Notes: generated by a model not told the origin, from the letters alone. 8,507 bases of DNA from BMS3ABIN04 sp965554225 (GCA_965554225.1 CBEVZC010000127.1:1-8507); one strand, 5' to 3'; numbered from the stretch's first letter, positions 1-6,647 are shown. Numbers and translations are program-made.

Positions 1-40
1 TATTTTGCTGAGCTCGAGCCTTCTTTTTTTATTTTATCGT

Positions 41-72
41 TTTGGACAGATGTGATAATTATATAGATTTTG
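41..72 (+). promoter_or_regulatory. possible weak Bacteroidota-type promoter for the mutase gene
   Basis: A TTTG at 41-44 is followed after 20 bases by AGATTTTG at 65-72. This resembles the Bacteroidota pattern TTTG-N19-TAnnTTTG, but the TA of the downstream box is missing. It lies 35 bp before the mutase start, a reasonable distance. AT-rich DNA yields such matches by chance, so this is only a candidate. The first 107 bases hold no other feature I can support. Confidence 0.2.
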
Positions 73-107
73 GGTATTTTTAAGTTAAAAATTAGGACAA
101 AAAATTT

Positions 108-1763
108 ATGGATAGTAACAAATACCAAAAGGCAAAAGAAAAGTATTTAGAGAATTTAAAAAATAGTAAAACAACCGGAATGAAATTCACTTCTGTTTCG
201 GGTGAAGAAGTTAAACCGATTTATACGCCGGATGATTTGGAAGGGAACGATTATCTGGAAGATATTGGATTCCCGGGACAATATCCGTTTACAAGGGGTA
301 TTCATGCAAGCGGATATAGAGGTAGAATATGGACTATGCGTCAGTTTGCCGGATTTGGAACTCCGCAGGACACTAATGAACGATTTAAATATTTACTTGC
401 CAATGGTCAAACGGGACTTTCGGTTGCTTTTGATTTGCCGACTTTGATGGGTTACGATTCGGATGATGAATTCAGTAGCGGTGAAGTTGGCATTTGTGGC
501 GTTGCAATATCATCGCTCCAAGATATGGAAATTCTTTTCGATGGTATTCCTTTGGATAAAGTCTCTACATCGATGACAATTAACTCACCGGCGGCAATGG
601 TTTACGCTTTTTACCTTGCAGTTGCAAAAAAACAAGGAGTACCGTTTACTAAATTGCGCGGAACACTTCAAAACGATATTCTGAAAGAATATATTGCACA
701 AAAAGAATTTATATATCCACCGAAACCGTCGATGAGAATTATTACAGATATGATTGAATTTTCTACGAATGAAGTACCGCAATGGAATCCGGTTTCAGTC
801 AGCGGTTATCATATTCGCGAGGCTGGATCGACTGCCGTTCAAGAACTTGCTTACACTTTGGCAGATGGATTTGCTTATGTTGAAGATTGTCTTGAAAGGG
901 GATTGGATATTGATAGTTTTGCTCCCCGTATATCTTACTTTTTTAACTCGCATCTGGATTTCTTTGAAGAGATTGCAAAGTTTAGAGCTGCAAGAAGAAT
1001 TTATGCAAAACGAATGAAAGAGAAGTATGGCGCGAAAAATCCTCGATCATGGTGGCTGCGTTTTCATACTCAAACCGCGGGATGTACACTTACTGCACAA
1101 CAACCGGAGAATAATATTGTTAGAACCGCTTTCCAGGCGATGGCAGGTGTCTTAGGCGGAACGCAATCTCTTCATACTAATTCCATGGATGAAACTCTGG
1201 CGCTTCCTTCGGAAAAGGCTGTTAAGATTGCTTTGCGTACTCAGCAATTATTAGCTTACGAAACAGGAGTAATAAATACCGTGGATCCGCTTGGCGGAAG
1301 CTATTATGTAGAATCCTTAACAGATAAAATGGAAGCGGGCACTGAAAAGATATTTGCAGAAATTGATTCGCTCGGTGGAGTAATACCTGCAATAGAAGCA
1401 GGGTATTTCCAAAAAGAAATAGCAGATGCCGCATACAGATACCAGAAGGAGCTGGAAAGGAAAGAGAAATTTGTTGTTGGTGTTAATGAATTTGTTGAAG
1501 GAAATGACAAACCGGATATACCGCTTCTTCAAATTTCTCCCGATGTTGAAAAACAACAGAAAGAAAGATTGGCAAAGCTTAAGGCGCAAAGAGATAATGA
1601 TGCGGTTCAAAAATCATTAGAGAAAATTAAAGATGCGGCTAATAATAATATTAATTTGATGCCTGTTCTTATAGAGGCAGCTGAGAATTATTGTACACTT
1701 GGAGAAATGGTTGCTGTTCTCAAAGAACCGTTTGGTGTATACCAGGAAACCGTTGTTTTTTAA
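108..1763 (+). CDS. B12-dependent acyl-CoA mutase large subunit (methylmalonyl-/isobutyryl-CoA mutase family)
   Basis: This is the 551-residue catalytic TIM-barrel subunit of an adenosylcobalamin-dependent carbon-skeleton mutase, acting in the cytoplasm on acyl-CoA thioesters (propionate, branched-chain or butyrate metabolism). Family signatures are RGRIWTMRQFAGFG (71-84), the SVAFDLPTLMGYDSD block (105-119), TLQNDILKEYIAQK (186-199), SGYHIREAG (232-240, His235 aligning with catalytic His244 of Propionibacterium MCM) and GGTQSLHTNSMDE (350-362). The protein ends where stand-alone large subunits end (LMPVLIEAAENY near the C-terminus) and has no B12-binding domain with DxHxxG, so a separate small subunit is required; none is in the window. 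Phe80 and Gln198 occupy the positions of MCM Tyr89 and Arg207, which contact the methylmalonyl carboxylate; Phe and Gln there are the isobutyryl-CoA mutase (IcmA) pair. Ala107 argues against 2-hydroxyisobutyryl-CoA mutase, which has Asp there. The family is certain; the substrate is unresolved. The ATG at 108 is the only sensible start, with a weak ribosome site (AGGAC at 94-98). Confidence 0.95.
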   Translation: MDSNKYQKAKEKYLENLKNSKTTGMKFTSVSGEEVKPIYTPDDLEGNDYLEDIGFPGQYPFTRGIHASGYRGRIWTMRQFAGFGTPQDTNERFKYLLANGQTGLSVAFDLPTLMGYDSDDEFSSGEVGICGVAISSLQDMEILFDGIPLDKVSTSMTINSPAAMVYAFYLAVAKKQGVPFTKLRGTLQNDILKEYIAQKEFIYPPKPSMRIITDMIEFSTNEVPQWNPVSVSGYHIREAGSTAVQELAYTLADGFAYVEDCLERGLDIDSFAPRISYFFNSHLDFFEEIAKFRAARRIYAKRMKEKYGAKNPRSWWLRFHTQTAGCTLTAQQPENNIVRTAFQAMAGVLGGTQSLHTNSMDETLALPSEKAVKIALRTQQLLAYETGVINTVDPLGGSYYVESLTDKMEAGTEKIFAEIDSLGGVIPAIEAGYFQKEIADAAYRYQKELERKEKFVVGVNEFVEGNDKPDIPLLQISPDVEKQQKERLAKLKAQRDNDAVQKSLEKIKDAANNNINLMPVLIEAAENYCTLGEMVAVLKEPFGVYQETVVF

Positions 1764-1778
1764 TAATTAAAATTGCAC

Positions 1779-1783
1779 GGTGA
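1779..1783 (+). promoter_or_regulatory. ribosome binding site deciding the lipoprotein start
   Basis: GGTGA sits 4 bases before the ATG at 1788. It favours that ATG over the in-frame TTG at 1773, which would add five residues before a complete lipoprotein signal. The ATGAAA unit is repeated three times from 1788, so 1794 and 1800 are also possible starts. Confidence 0.4.
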
Positions 1784-1787
1784 TAAT

Positions 1788-2288
1788 ATGAAAATGAAAA
1801 TGAAAATAGTTTTAATAGTTTTGATGGGGTTGGTATTCCTCACAAATTGCTCCACAACTAAAGTTGTAAAAAACGGCGGTACTGAAAAGTCCGAAGAAAG
1901 GTTGGGTAAATCCCTTAACACTATAGACGTTTATGTTGATAAAATTTACAGCTGGATAAATTTAATGCCCGGCGCAGAACCGCGGTTCAATATAAGTGGT
2001 GAATTTAAAGTTCTTAAGAGTAAGAATTACTCAATTAAGGACATGGAACTGGATTTAGTTAAAATTTATCAGAAGGGAAGAGAAGTTTATACTATTAAAC
2101 CTACAAGTCGTACAATTGTTAATAATAAAAAGGGAAAAATGAAAGTGATGTTTTCCACTATAAAAGGTCTTATGCTTACTCCAGAACTTAACTCGAAAGA
2201 AAAAGTTGATGTAAAATTAATTTTTAGACAGGATACCGATTTGTATCAATACCTAATAAAAAACGTACCTATAGAAAAGGTGTATTAA
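1788..2288 (+). CDS. small lipoprotein of unknown family
   Basis: This is a 166-residue predicted lipoprotein. It begins with a Lys/Met-rich n-region (MKMKMK), a hydrophobic stretch (about residues 7-18) and a lipobox-like LTNC with Cys21 as the probable lipidated residue. Asn before the Cys is less usual, and no Bacteroidota surface-export acidic motif follows, so the periplasmic face of a membrane is the default location. The mature part has a distinctive region around residues 52-67 (YSWINLMPGAEPRFN) and then alternating hydrophobic/charged stretches that look like beta strands, with no catalytic Cys or His cluster. I do not recognise the family. The gene starts 24 bp after the mutase and ends 6 bp before the CNNM gene, so it is probably co-transcribed with at least the latter. 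Confidence 0.8.
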   Translation: MKMKMKIVLIVLMGLVFLTNCSTTKVVKNGGTEKSEERLGKSLNTIDVYVDKIYSWINLMPGAEPRFNISGEFKVLKSKNYSIKDMELDLVKIYQKGREVYTIKPTSRTIVNNKKGKMKVMFSTIKGLMLTPELNSKEKVDVKLIFRQDTDLYQYLIKNVPIEKVY

Positions 2289-2294
2289 ACCGAG

Positions 2295-3536
2295 ATGACA
2301 CTTGAAATAATTAGTCTTTTCTTTCTATTGTTTTTAAGCGGATTCTTTTCTTCGTCGGAATTAGCGTTTGTTGTATCAAATAAAATAAAGATTGAGATAT
2401 CTGCGCGTAAAAATAATTTAGCAGCCAAAAGTTCACTTTACTATTTAAAAAATCCCCAAGTGTTCTTTTCAACAATCTTAATAGCAAATAACATAGTTAA
2501 CATAGCATTTGCTTCAATAATTACAATATTTCTATTTAATATATTTCAACTTAATGATATATTAATATTATTGATTTCATCGACACTTATTTTACTCTTC
2601 GGAGAATTAATTCCAAAATATGTTGCAAGAGAATATCCTGATAGACTAATTATGCTAACCGTTCTGCCTGTAAGGGTTCTTACTTTTTTACTGTATCCTT
2701 TTGTAAAAATTACATCTTCAATTTCATCATTTTTAACAAGTTTAAAAAACGCAGAGAAAGATAGTTATGTTAATACTTTCGAGAAAGATGATATCCATTC
2801 CTTAATTGACGAAAGTTCCGAAGTTGGAATGGTTGATGAAGAAGAAACTGATATAATTAAAAAGATAATTGATCTTGGTGAACAGAAAATTTATCAGGCA
2901 ATGACTCCAAGGACTGATATTATTGGTGTTGGAATAGACAGTTCAATAAATGATGTGATTTCTGTCTTTGTTGAATCAGGCTATTCAAAAATCCCGGTTT
3001 ACGGAGAAAGTTTGGATGATATAAAAGGGATAGTTTATGCTTATGATATGTTCAAACTTCCGGAGAACCTTACTACAGTTATCCGCGAAGTTGCTTTTGT
3101 TCCGGAAACAAAAAAAAGTTTGGATATGCTTAATGAGTTTTTGGATAATCATATTTCGATTGCAATTGTAGTTGATGAATTCGGAGGAACAGCGGGAATT
3201 ATTACCTTAGAAGATATTATGGAAGAAATGTTCGGTGAAATTAGAGATGAATATGATGTGGAAGAAGATGTCTGCAAGAAGTTAGATGATTCAACTTTCA
3301 TTATAAGCGGAAAGGTTGAAATCGACTACATAAATGAAGAATTTGAGTTAAATATTCCGGAAGGCGATTATGAAACATTTGCGGGTTATATTATTACAAA
3401 ATTGGGAAGGATACCGGTTAAAAATGAAAAGATTAGAATTGATAATTTCCTGATAAATATTTTACATTCTACAAAAACAAAAATAAACTTAGTAAAACTA
3501 ACTGTTCTTCCTAATTCAAAAAGTACATATAAATAA
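2295..3536 (+). CDS. CNNM/CorC-HlyC family membrane protein with CBS pair
   Basis: This is a 413-residue inner-membrane protein of the family once called hemolysin C/CorC, whose characterised members are Mg2+/divalent-cation transporters or efflux-related proteins. Domain order is typical. An N-terminal DUF21/CNNM transmembrane domain spans residues 1-145, with SGFFSSSELA (15-24), ANNIVNIAFASI (64-75), FGELIPK (102-108) and hydrophobic segments near 3-25, 55-82, 88-105 and 120-140. A CBS-domain pair follows (about 200-320), starting at MTPRTDI (203-209) and ending with FGGTAGIITLEDIMEEMFGE (296-315). A CorC_HlyC domain closes it (about 330-405; YETFAGYIITKLGRIP near 359-374). Length is normal and no key motif is missing. 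Bacteroidota gliding protein GldE is a relative, but I see nothing here that points to gliding. The ribosome site is poor, so translation may depend on the lipoprotein gene that stops 6 bp upstream. The transported ion cannot be read from sequence. Confidence 0.92.
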   Translation: MTLEIISLFFLLFLSGFFSSSELAFVVSNKIKIEISARKNNLAAKSSLYYLKNPQVFFSTILIANNIVNIAFASIITIFLFNIFQLNDILILLISSTLILLFGELIPKYVAREYPDRLIMLTVLPVRVLTFLLYPFVKITSSISSFLTSLKNAEKDSYVNTFEKDDIHSLIDESSEVGMVDEEETDIIKKIIDLGEQKIYQAMTPRTDIIGVGIDSSINDVISVFVESGYSKIPVYGESLDDIKGIVYAYDMFKLPENLTTVIREVAFVPETKKSLDMLNEFLDNHISIAIVVDEFGGTAGIITLEDIMEEMFGEIRDEYDVEEDVCKKLDDSTFIISGKVEIDYINEEFELNIPEGDYETFAGYIITKLGRIPVKNEKIRIDNFLINILHSTKTKINLVKLTVLPNSKSTYK

Positions 3537-3655
3537 TACCTCGAATCCTTTTTGTAATATTTACATCTTATAAAATTAAAATTGCAATAATTCTTTGGTA
3601 TTTAATTACTATTCTTTCTACCAAATAAATTCTAACGAAATTTAAAGGTTTTTAA

Positions 3656-4006
3656 ATGAATTCTATTCTATCCTCATTTCTTAACAACAGAAATAATGTG
3701 CAAAATTTAAACTCAAAAGTATTTGAACAAAATATGAAAAATGATAAAGAAGCTATATTAATAGATGTTAGAACAAGACAAGAGTTTCTAGACGTTAAAA
3801 TACCGAATGCAATCTTAATTGATTTAATGGACCCGCATTTCATTCATGAGATTGAAAAATTAGATAAAAGTAAAAGTTATTACATATACTGCAGAAGTGG
3901 AAACCGAAGTTATTATGCATGTAAACAAATGTTGAAATTAGGATTTAAAAATGTTTATAACCTTGCAGGTGGAATAATTGAGTGGGAAGGCGAAATTGAA
4001 AGATAA
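3656..4006 (+). CDS. single-domain rhodanese-like sulfurtransferase
   Basis: This 116-residue protein consists of one rhodanese domain (GlpE/PspE size class) with a short N-terminal extension. Visible signatures are ILIDVRTRQEF (34-44), the active-site loop CRSGNRS (79-85) with Cys79 as the persulfide-carrying residue, and the closing NLAGGIIEW (102-110). The six-residue loop fits sulfurtransferases rather than Cdc25-type phosphatases. There is no convincing signal peptide, so it is probably cytoplasmic. AAAGG at 3644-3648 lies 7 bases before the ATG. The gene starts 20 bp before the persulfide dioxygenase gene and probably shares its transcript. A role delivering or accepting sulfane sulfur for that enzyme is inferred from context only. 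Confidence 0.92.
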   Translation: MNSILSSFLNNRNNVQNLNSKVFEQNMKNDKEAILIDVRTRQEFLDVKIPNAILIDLMDPHFIHEIEKLDKSKSYYIYCRSGNRSYYACKQMLKLGFKNVYNLAGGIIEWEGEIER

Positions 4007-4026
4007 ATTAATTAAAGGAAGATAAA

Positions 4027-5427
4027 ATGTTTTTCAAACATTTATATGAAAAAGGACTCGCGCAATCAAGTTATATAATCGGATGCCAGGCAACGGGAGA
4101 AGCTATTGTAATTGATCCCCAGAGGGAAATATCGCAATATACTAATATTGCAGAAAATGAAGGTTTAAATATTACACACATTACGGAAACCCATATCCAT
4201 GCGGATTTTCTTAGTGGTTCACGTGAGCTTGCCGCTTTAACTAAAGGTAAGATTTATTTGTCAGATGAAGGTGGAAAAGATTGGCAGTATAGATATAAGC
4301 ACATCCCTTTGCATGATGGAGATGTTATAAATGTCGGTAATTTAAAATTAAAAGCGATGCATACTCCGGGACATACACCTGAGCATATAAGTTTTTTGTT
4401 ATCGGATACAACTTTATCGGAAAAAAAGATGATGATATTCACCGGCGATTTTGTATTTGTTGGCGATGTCGGTCGACCGGATTTGTTAGAAAAAACCGTT
4501 GGAATAACCGGAACGATGGAATTAAGCGCTAAACAAATGTTTAACTCCTTAAGCAAATTCAAAAATTTACCTGATTATGTTCAGGTTTGGCCCGGACATG
4601 GAGCCGGTTCTGCATGCGGTAAATCTTTAAGTTCTGTTCCAAGCTCCACCGTTGGTTTTGAAAAAATATCAAATTGGGCGCTTCAGATTGAAGATGAAAG
4701 TAAATTTATAGACGAACTATTAAAAGACCAGCCGGAACCTCCAAAGTATTTTGCTATGATGAAAAAGATAAATAGATTTGGTCCCACGGTTCTGGGTGGA
4801 ATCCCTCATCCTGCAAAACTTACATTAAATCAATTTAAAGAAGTTGTAAGCGGAAATATTACAATTCTTGATTCCCGCGACAAATTATCATTCGCAGGCG
4901 GACATATTAAAGGCTCGCTTAATGTACCTGACAATTCAGCATTTACAACATGGACCGGATGGATGCTAAAATACGACGAACCGTTTGTTTTAATAACGGA
5001 AAAGAATACGATTGAAGAACTTACAAAGGATCTTGTAAGAATTGGGATGGAGCATTTCTTCGGTTACATAGCAGACTTAAACAATTGGGCAGATCATTGT
5101 AATGAACTGGAAGTGGTTAGGCAAATAACGGTTAGTGAACTGAGTGAATTAAATAAGAATGAAGAGATTCAGATTATTGATGTAAGGGAAAGTACTGAGT
5201 ATAAATCTGCTCATATTACAGAAGCAGTTAATATTCATGCGGGTTTAATAGAAAATAATTTGGGAAAAATGGACAAGAGCAAAAAGGTCGTGGTATATTG
5301 CGAATCGGGTGACCGGTCAAGTATTGCTATCAGTAAACTCATGAAGAACGGTTTTTTGAATGCGTACAATTTAACAGGTGGAATTAAGGCATGGATTACG
5401 GAAGGATTCCCGGTTGAAAAATTGTAA
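4027..5427 (+). CDS. CstB-like persulfide dioxygenase-sulfurtransferase (MBL + two rhodanese domains)
   Basis: This 466-residue fusion has the architecture of Staphylococcus aureus CstB, a non-haem Fe(II) persulfide dioxygenase that turns low-molecular-weight persulfides into sulfite/thiosulfate. The N-terminal metallo-beta-lactamase domain (1-about 245) carries THIHADF (55-61), TPGHTPEH (113-120), FTGDFVF (138-144) and PGHGAGSACGK (189-199). Expected iron ligands by analogy with ETHE1 are His56, His116 and Asp141. Phe61 replaces the His that completes the two-metal site of hydrolases, as expected for mononuclear-iron dioxygenases. Cys197 matches the extra active-site Cys reported for CstB. 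A middle rhodanese domain (about 265-355) has DSRD but no active-site Cys, so it is degenerate. The C-terminal rhodanese (about 366-466) has IIDVREST and loop CESGDRS (425-431). AAAGGAAG just before the ATG is a good ribosome site. It lies downstream of a free rhodanese and is probably cytoplasmic. A less specific label would be MBL-fold hydrolase, but the domain order makes that unlikely. Confidence 0.93.
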   Translation: MFFKHLYEKGLAQSSYIIGCQATGEAIVIDPQREISQYTNIAENEGLNITHITETHIHADFLSGSRELAALTKGKIYLSDEGGKDWQYRYKHIPLHDGDVINVGNLKLKAMHTPGHTPEHISFLLSDTTLSEKKMMIFTGDFVFVGDVGRPDLLEKTVGITGTMELSAKQMFNSLSKFKNLPDYVQVWPGHGAGSACGKSLSSVPSSTVGFEKISNWALQIEDESKFIDELLKDQPEPPKYFAMMKKINRFGPTVLGGIPHPAKLTLNQFKEVVSGNITILDSRDKLSFAGGHIKGSLNVPDNSAFTTWTGWMLKYDEPFVLITEKNTIEELTKDLVRIGMEHFFGYIADLNNWADHCNELEVVRQITVSELSELNKNEEIQIIDVRESTEYKSAHITEAVNIHAGLIENNLGKMDKSKKVVVYCESGDRSSIAISKLMKNGFLNAYNLTGGIKAWITEGFPVEKL

Positions 5428-5436
5428 ATAGGTTAG

Positions 5437-5467
5437 TTTGTCCTTTATTTTAGACTTTCTATTTTTG
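5437..5467 (+). promoter_or_regulatory. Bacteroidota-type promoter for the DCC/msrB pair
   Basis: TTTG at 5437-5440, a 19-base spacer, and TATTTTTG at 5460-5467 match the TTTG-N19-TAnnTTTG consensus of the Bacteroidota primary sigma factor exactly, including spacer length. It starts 9 bp after the CstB-like gene stops and is 81 bp upstream of the next ATG. It therefore predicts a 5' leader of about 75 bases, which is very AT-rich and has no hairpin I can see. Confidence 0.5.
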
Positions 5468-5548
5468 AATTTATTTCTTAATCTGTTTTGTAAATAATAC
5501 TTAATAATTTTATATATAATTAAAATTAAATACTTAGAAATAAATCTT

Positions 5549-5944
5549 ATGAATAAAAATAAAACTTTACTATTTTTTGATGGGAATTGCAGTTTGTGTA
5601 ACGGGATAATACAACTTACCCGAAAGTTTAAGTTTAATAAAGTGCGTATGGTCCCCTCTCAAAATAAAGAGATGCAGATAATTTTAGAGAAATATGATGT
5701 TGGTAAACTAGTGAATAAGACAATTGTACTGATTCATAAGAAAACTGTTTATACAAAAAGTGAAGCTGTTATAAAGTTGCTGGAATTAAATAATGTAAAT
5801 AAATATTTAATTGGATTTCTTCGGGTTGTCCCAAAATCCTTTTTTGATAGAATTTACAATTTTATTGCTGAAAACAGATTTAAAATGTTCGGAACGGTAA
5901 ATAGCTGTTGTAATTTAAACTTATCTGAAAGATCAACTTGTTAA
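5549..5944 (+). CDS. DCC family (DUF393) thiol-disulfide oxidoreductase-like protein
   Basis: This 131-residue protein belongs to the DCC/DUF393 family, thioredoxin-fold-like proteins named for an N-terminal DxxCxxC motif. The motif is DGNCSLCN (11-18), with Cys14 and Cys17 as the redox pair. Also family-typical are the FNKVRMVPSQ strand region (29-38), the segment around SEAVIKLL, and the C-terminal NRFKMFG stretch. There is no signal peptide, so it is predicted to be cytoplasmic. The C-terminus is unusually Cys-rich (two adjacent Cys near residues 120-121 and a terminal Cys). No clear Shine-Dalgarno precedes the ATG. The msrB gene starts 35 bp downstream, and the pair is likely co-transcribed from the 5437-5467 promoter. 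Function of the family is not well established; a thiol-reducing partner role is inference. Confidence 0.85.
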   Translation: MNKNKTLLFFDGNCSLCNGIIQLTRKFKFNKVRMVPSQNKEMQIILEKYDVGKLVNKTIVLIHKKTVYTKSEAVIKLLELNNVNKYLIGFLRVVPKSFFDRIYNFIAENRFKMFGTVNSCCNLNLSERSTC

Positions 5945-5979
5945 GAATTTTCAGTAAAAATATTTAAAAGGAATTAAGA

Positions 5980-6546
5980 ATGAAAAAGTATGTAATTTTT
6001 TTATTGGGAAGTTTACTAGTATTTCTGTTTATCTTTTCTAACGAAAGAGGCAAAACTACTTTAGAGAATATTACTAACCAATCCGATTCACTTAAAAATC
6101 CGAAAGAAGTAAAAAAATCCGAGGTAATTAAAATGAAATTTCAAATAAACAAACCTGACTCCGAATGGGAAAAAGAACTAACAACCGAACAGTATCAAGT
6201 TTTAAGAGAAAAGGGAACTGAGCGTCCTTTTACCGGAAAGTTTTATAAAAATAGCGAAACCGGCGATTATGTATGTGCTGCTTGCGGAAACCTTTTGTTC
6301 AAATCGAATACAAAATACAATTCGGGAAGCGGTTGGCCGAGTTATTGGGAGCCGGCAACTGACTCGAGTACAATTTTAGTTGAAGATAATAGTTTCGGTA
6401 TGGCTCGGACAGAAGTACTTTGTGCCAGATGCGGAAGCCATTTGGGGCATGTTTTTAATGATGGTCCGGATCCCACCGGAAAGAGATATTGCATTAATTC
6501 GATTTCTATGGAATTTGAGAAGGACTCGACAAAAAAAGATAAATAA
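5980..6546 (+). CDS. msrB: peptide-methionine (R)-S-oxide reductase MsrB, with N-terminal membrane anchor/signal
   Basis: MsrB reduces methionine-R-sulfoxide in proteins. The catalytic domain (about 58-180 of 188 residues) shows zinc ligands Cys99/Cys102 (CAAC) and Cys148/Cys151 (CARC), SGSGWPSYWEPA (115-126), CGSHLGHVFNDGPDPTGKRYC (from 151) and catalytic Cys171 in RYCINS. Ser117 stands where E. coli MsrB has Cys63, the resolving cysteine of many MsrBs. The only cysteines are the four zinc ligands and Cys171, so recycling should need an external thiol. An N-terminal hydrophobic segment (3-20) after MKK indicates export or membrane anchoring; no clear signal peptidase site or lipobox is visible, so an anchor is more likely. 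A Ser/Lys-rich linker (24-50) follows. AAGGA at 5968-5972, 7 bases before the ATG, supports this start. A second start at 6133 is discussed separately. The DCC gene lies directly upstream. Confidence 0.95.
   Translation: MKKYVIFLLGSLLVFLFIFSNERGKTTLENITNQSDSLKNPKEVKKSEVIKMKFQINKPDSEWEKELTTEQYQVLREKGTERPFTGKFYKNSETGDYVCAACGNLLFKSNTKYNSGSGWPSYWEPATDSSTILVEDNSFGMARTEVLCARCGSHLGHVFNDGPDPTGKRYCINSISMEFEKDSTKKDK
6121..6135 (+). promoter_or_regulatory. possible internal ribosome site and start codon within msrB
   Basis: GAGGT at 6121-6125 lies 7 bases before an in-frame ATG at 6133 (Met52). Starting there would give a 137-residue protein holding the entire MsrB catalytic domain without the hydrophobic N-terminus. 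That is about the size of ordinary cytoplasmic MsrB. Whether it is used is not known. Confidence 0.35.
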
Positions 6547-6582
6547 TTGGGGAAAAGATAGTAGTAAATATTTTTATTTGAA

Positions 6583-6594
6583 ATACAGCTGTAT
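6583..6594. repeat. 12-bp perfect palindrome (possible operator)
   Basis: ATACAGCTGTAT reads the same on both strands. It lies 36 bp after msrB and 157 bp before the porin start. It is too short and has no loop or T-run, so it is not a terminator. A site for a dimeric regulator is possible but not shown. Confidence 0.4.
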
Positions 6595-6647
6595 ATCAAC
6601 TTGCTGTTTTATTTCTTTAACTTTTTATTGTTCTTCTACCTACGGAT

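Noticed and set aside
10..35. Possible terminator: GAGCTCGAGC followed by a T-rich run
   Set aside because: The palindrome GCTCGAGC leaves no loop and no longer stem can be drawn within the window.
1..66. Possible tail of an upstream gene (frame 1 is open from base 1 to a TAG at 64-66; frame 2 to a TGA at 53-55)
   Set aside because: Only about 20 codons are visible, T-rich and of low complexity, and neither frame shows a recognisable protein end.
3554..3564. Short dyad GTAA-TAT-TTAC after the CNNM gene
   Set aside because: With 4-5 bp AT-rich arms, no stable stem and no T-run, this is expected by chance at this base composition.
4192..4209. THIHADF read as a damaged metallo-beta-lactamase HxHxDH site
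   Set aside because: Loss of the final His is usual in the persulfide dioxygenase branch, which binds one iron, so it is a family trait and not a defect.
4254..4562. 102-codon open frame on the minus strand inside the CstB-like gene
   Set aside because: It is antisense to a clearly coding, motif-rich gene; its translation has no family features and is a codon-bias shadow.
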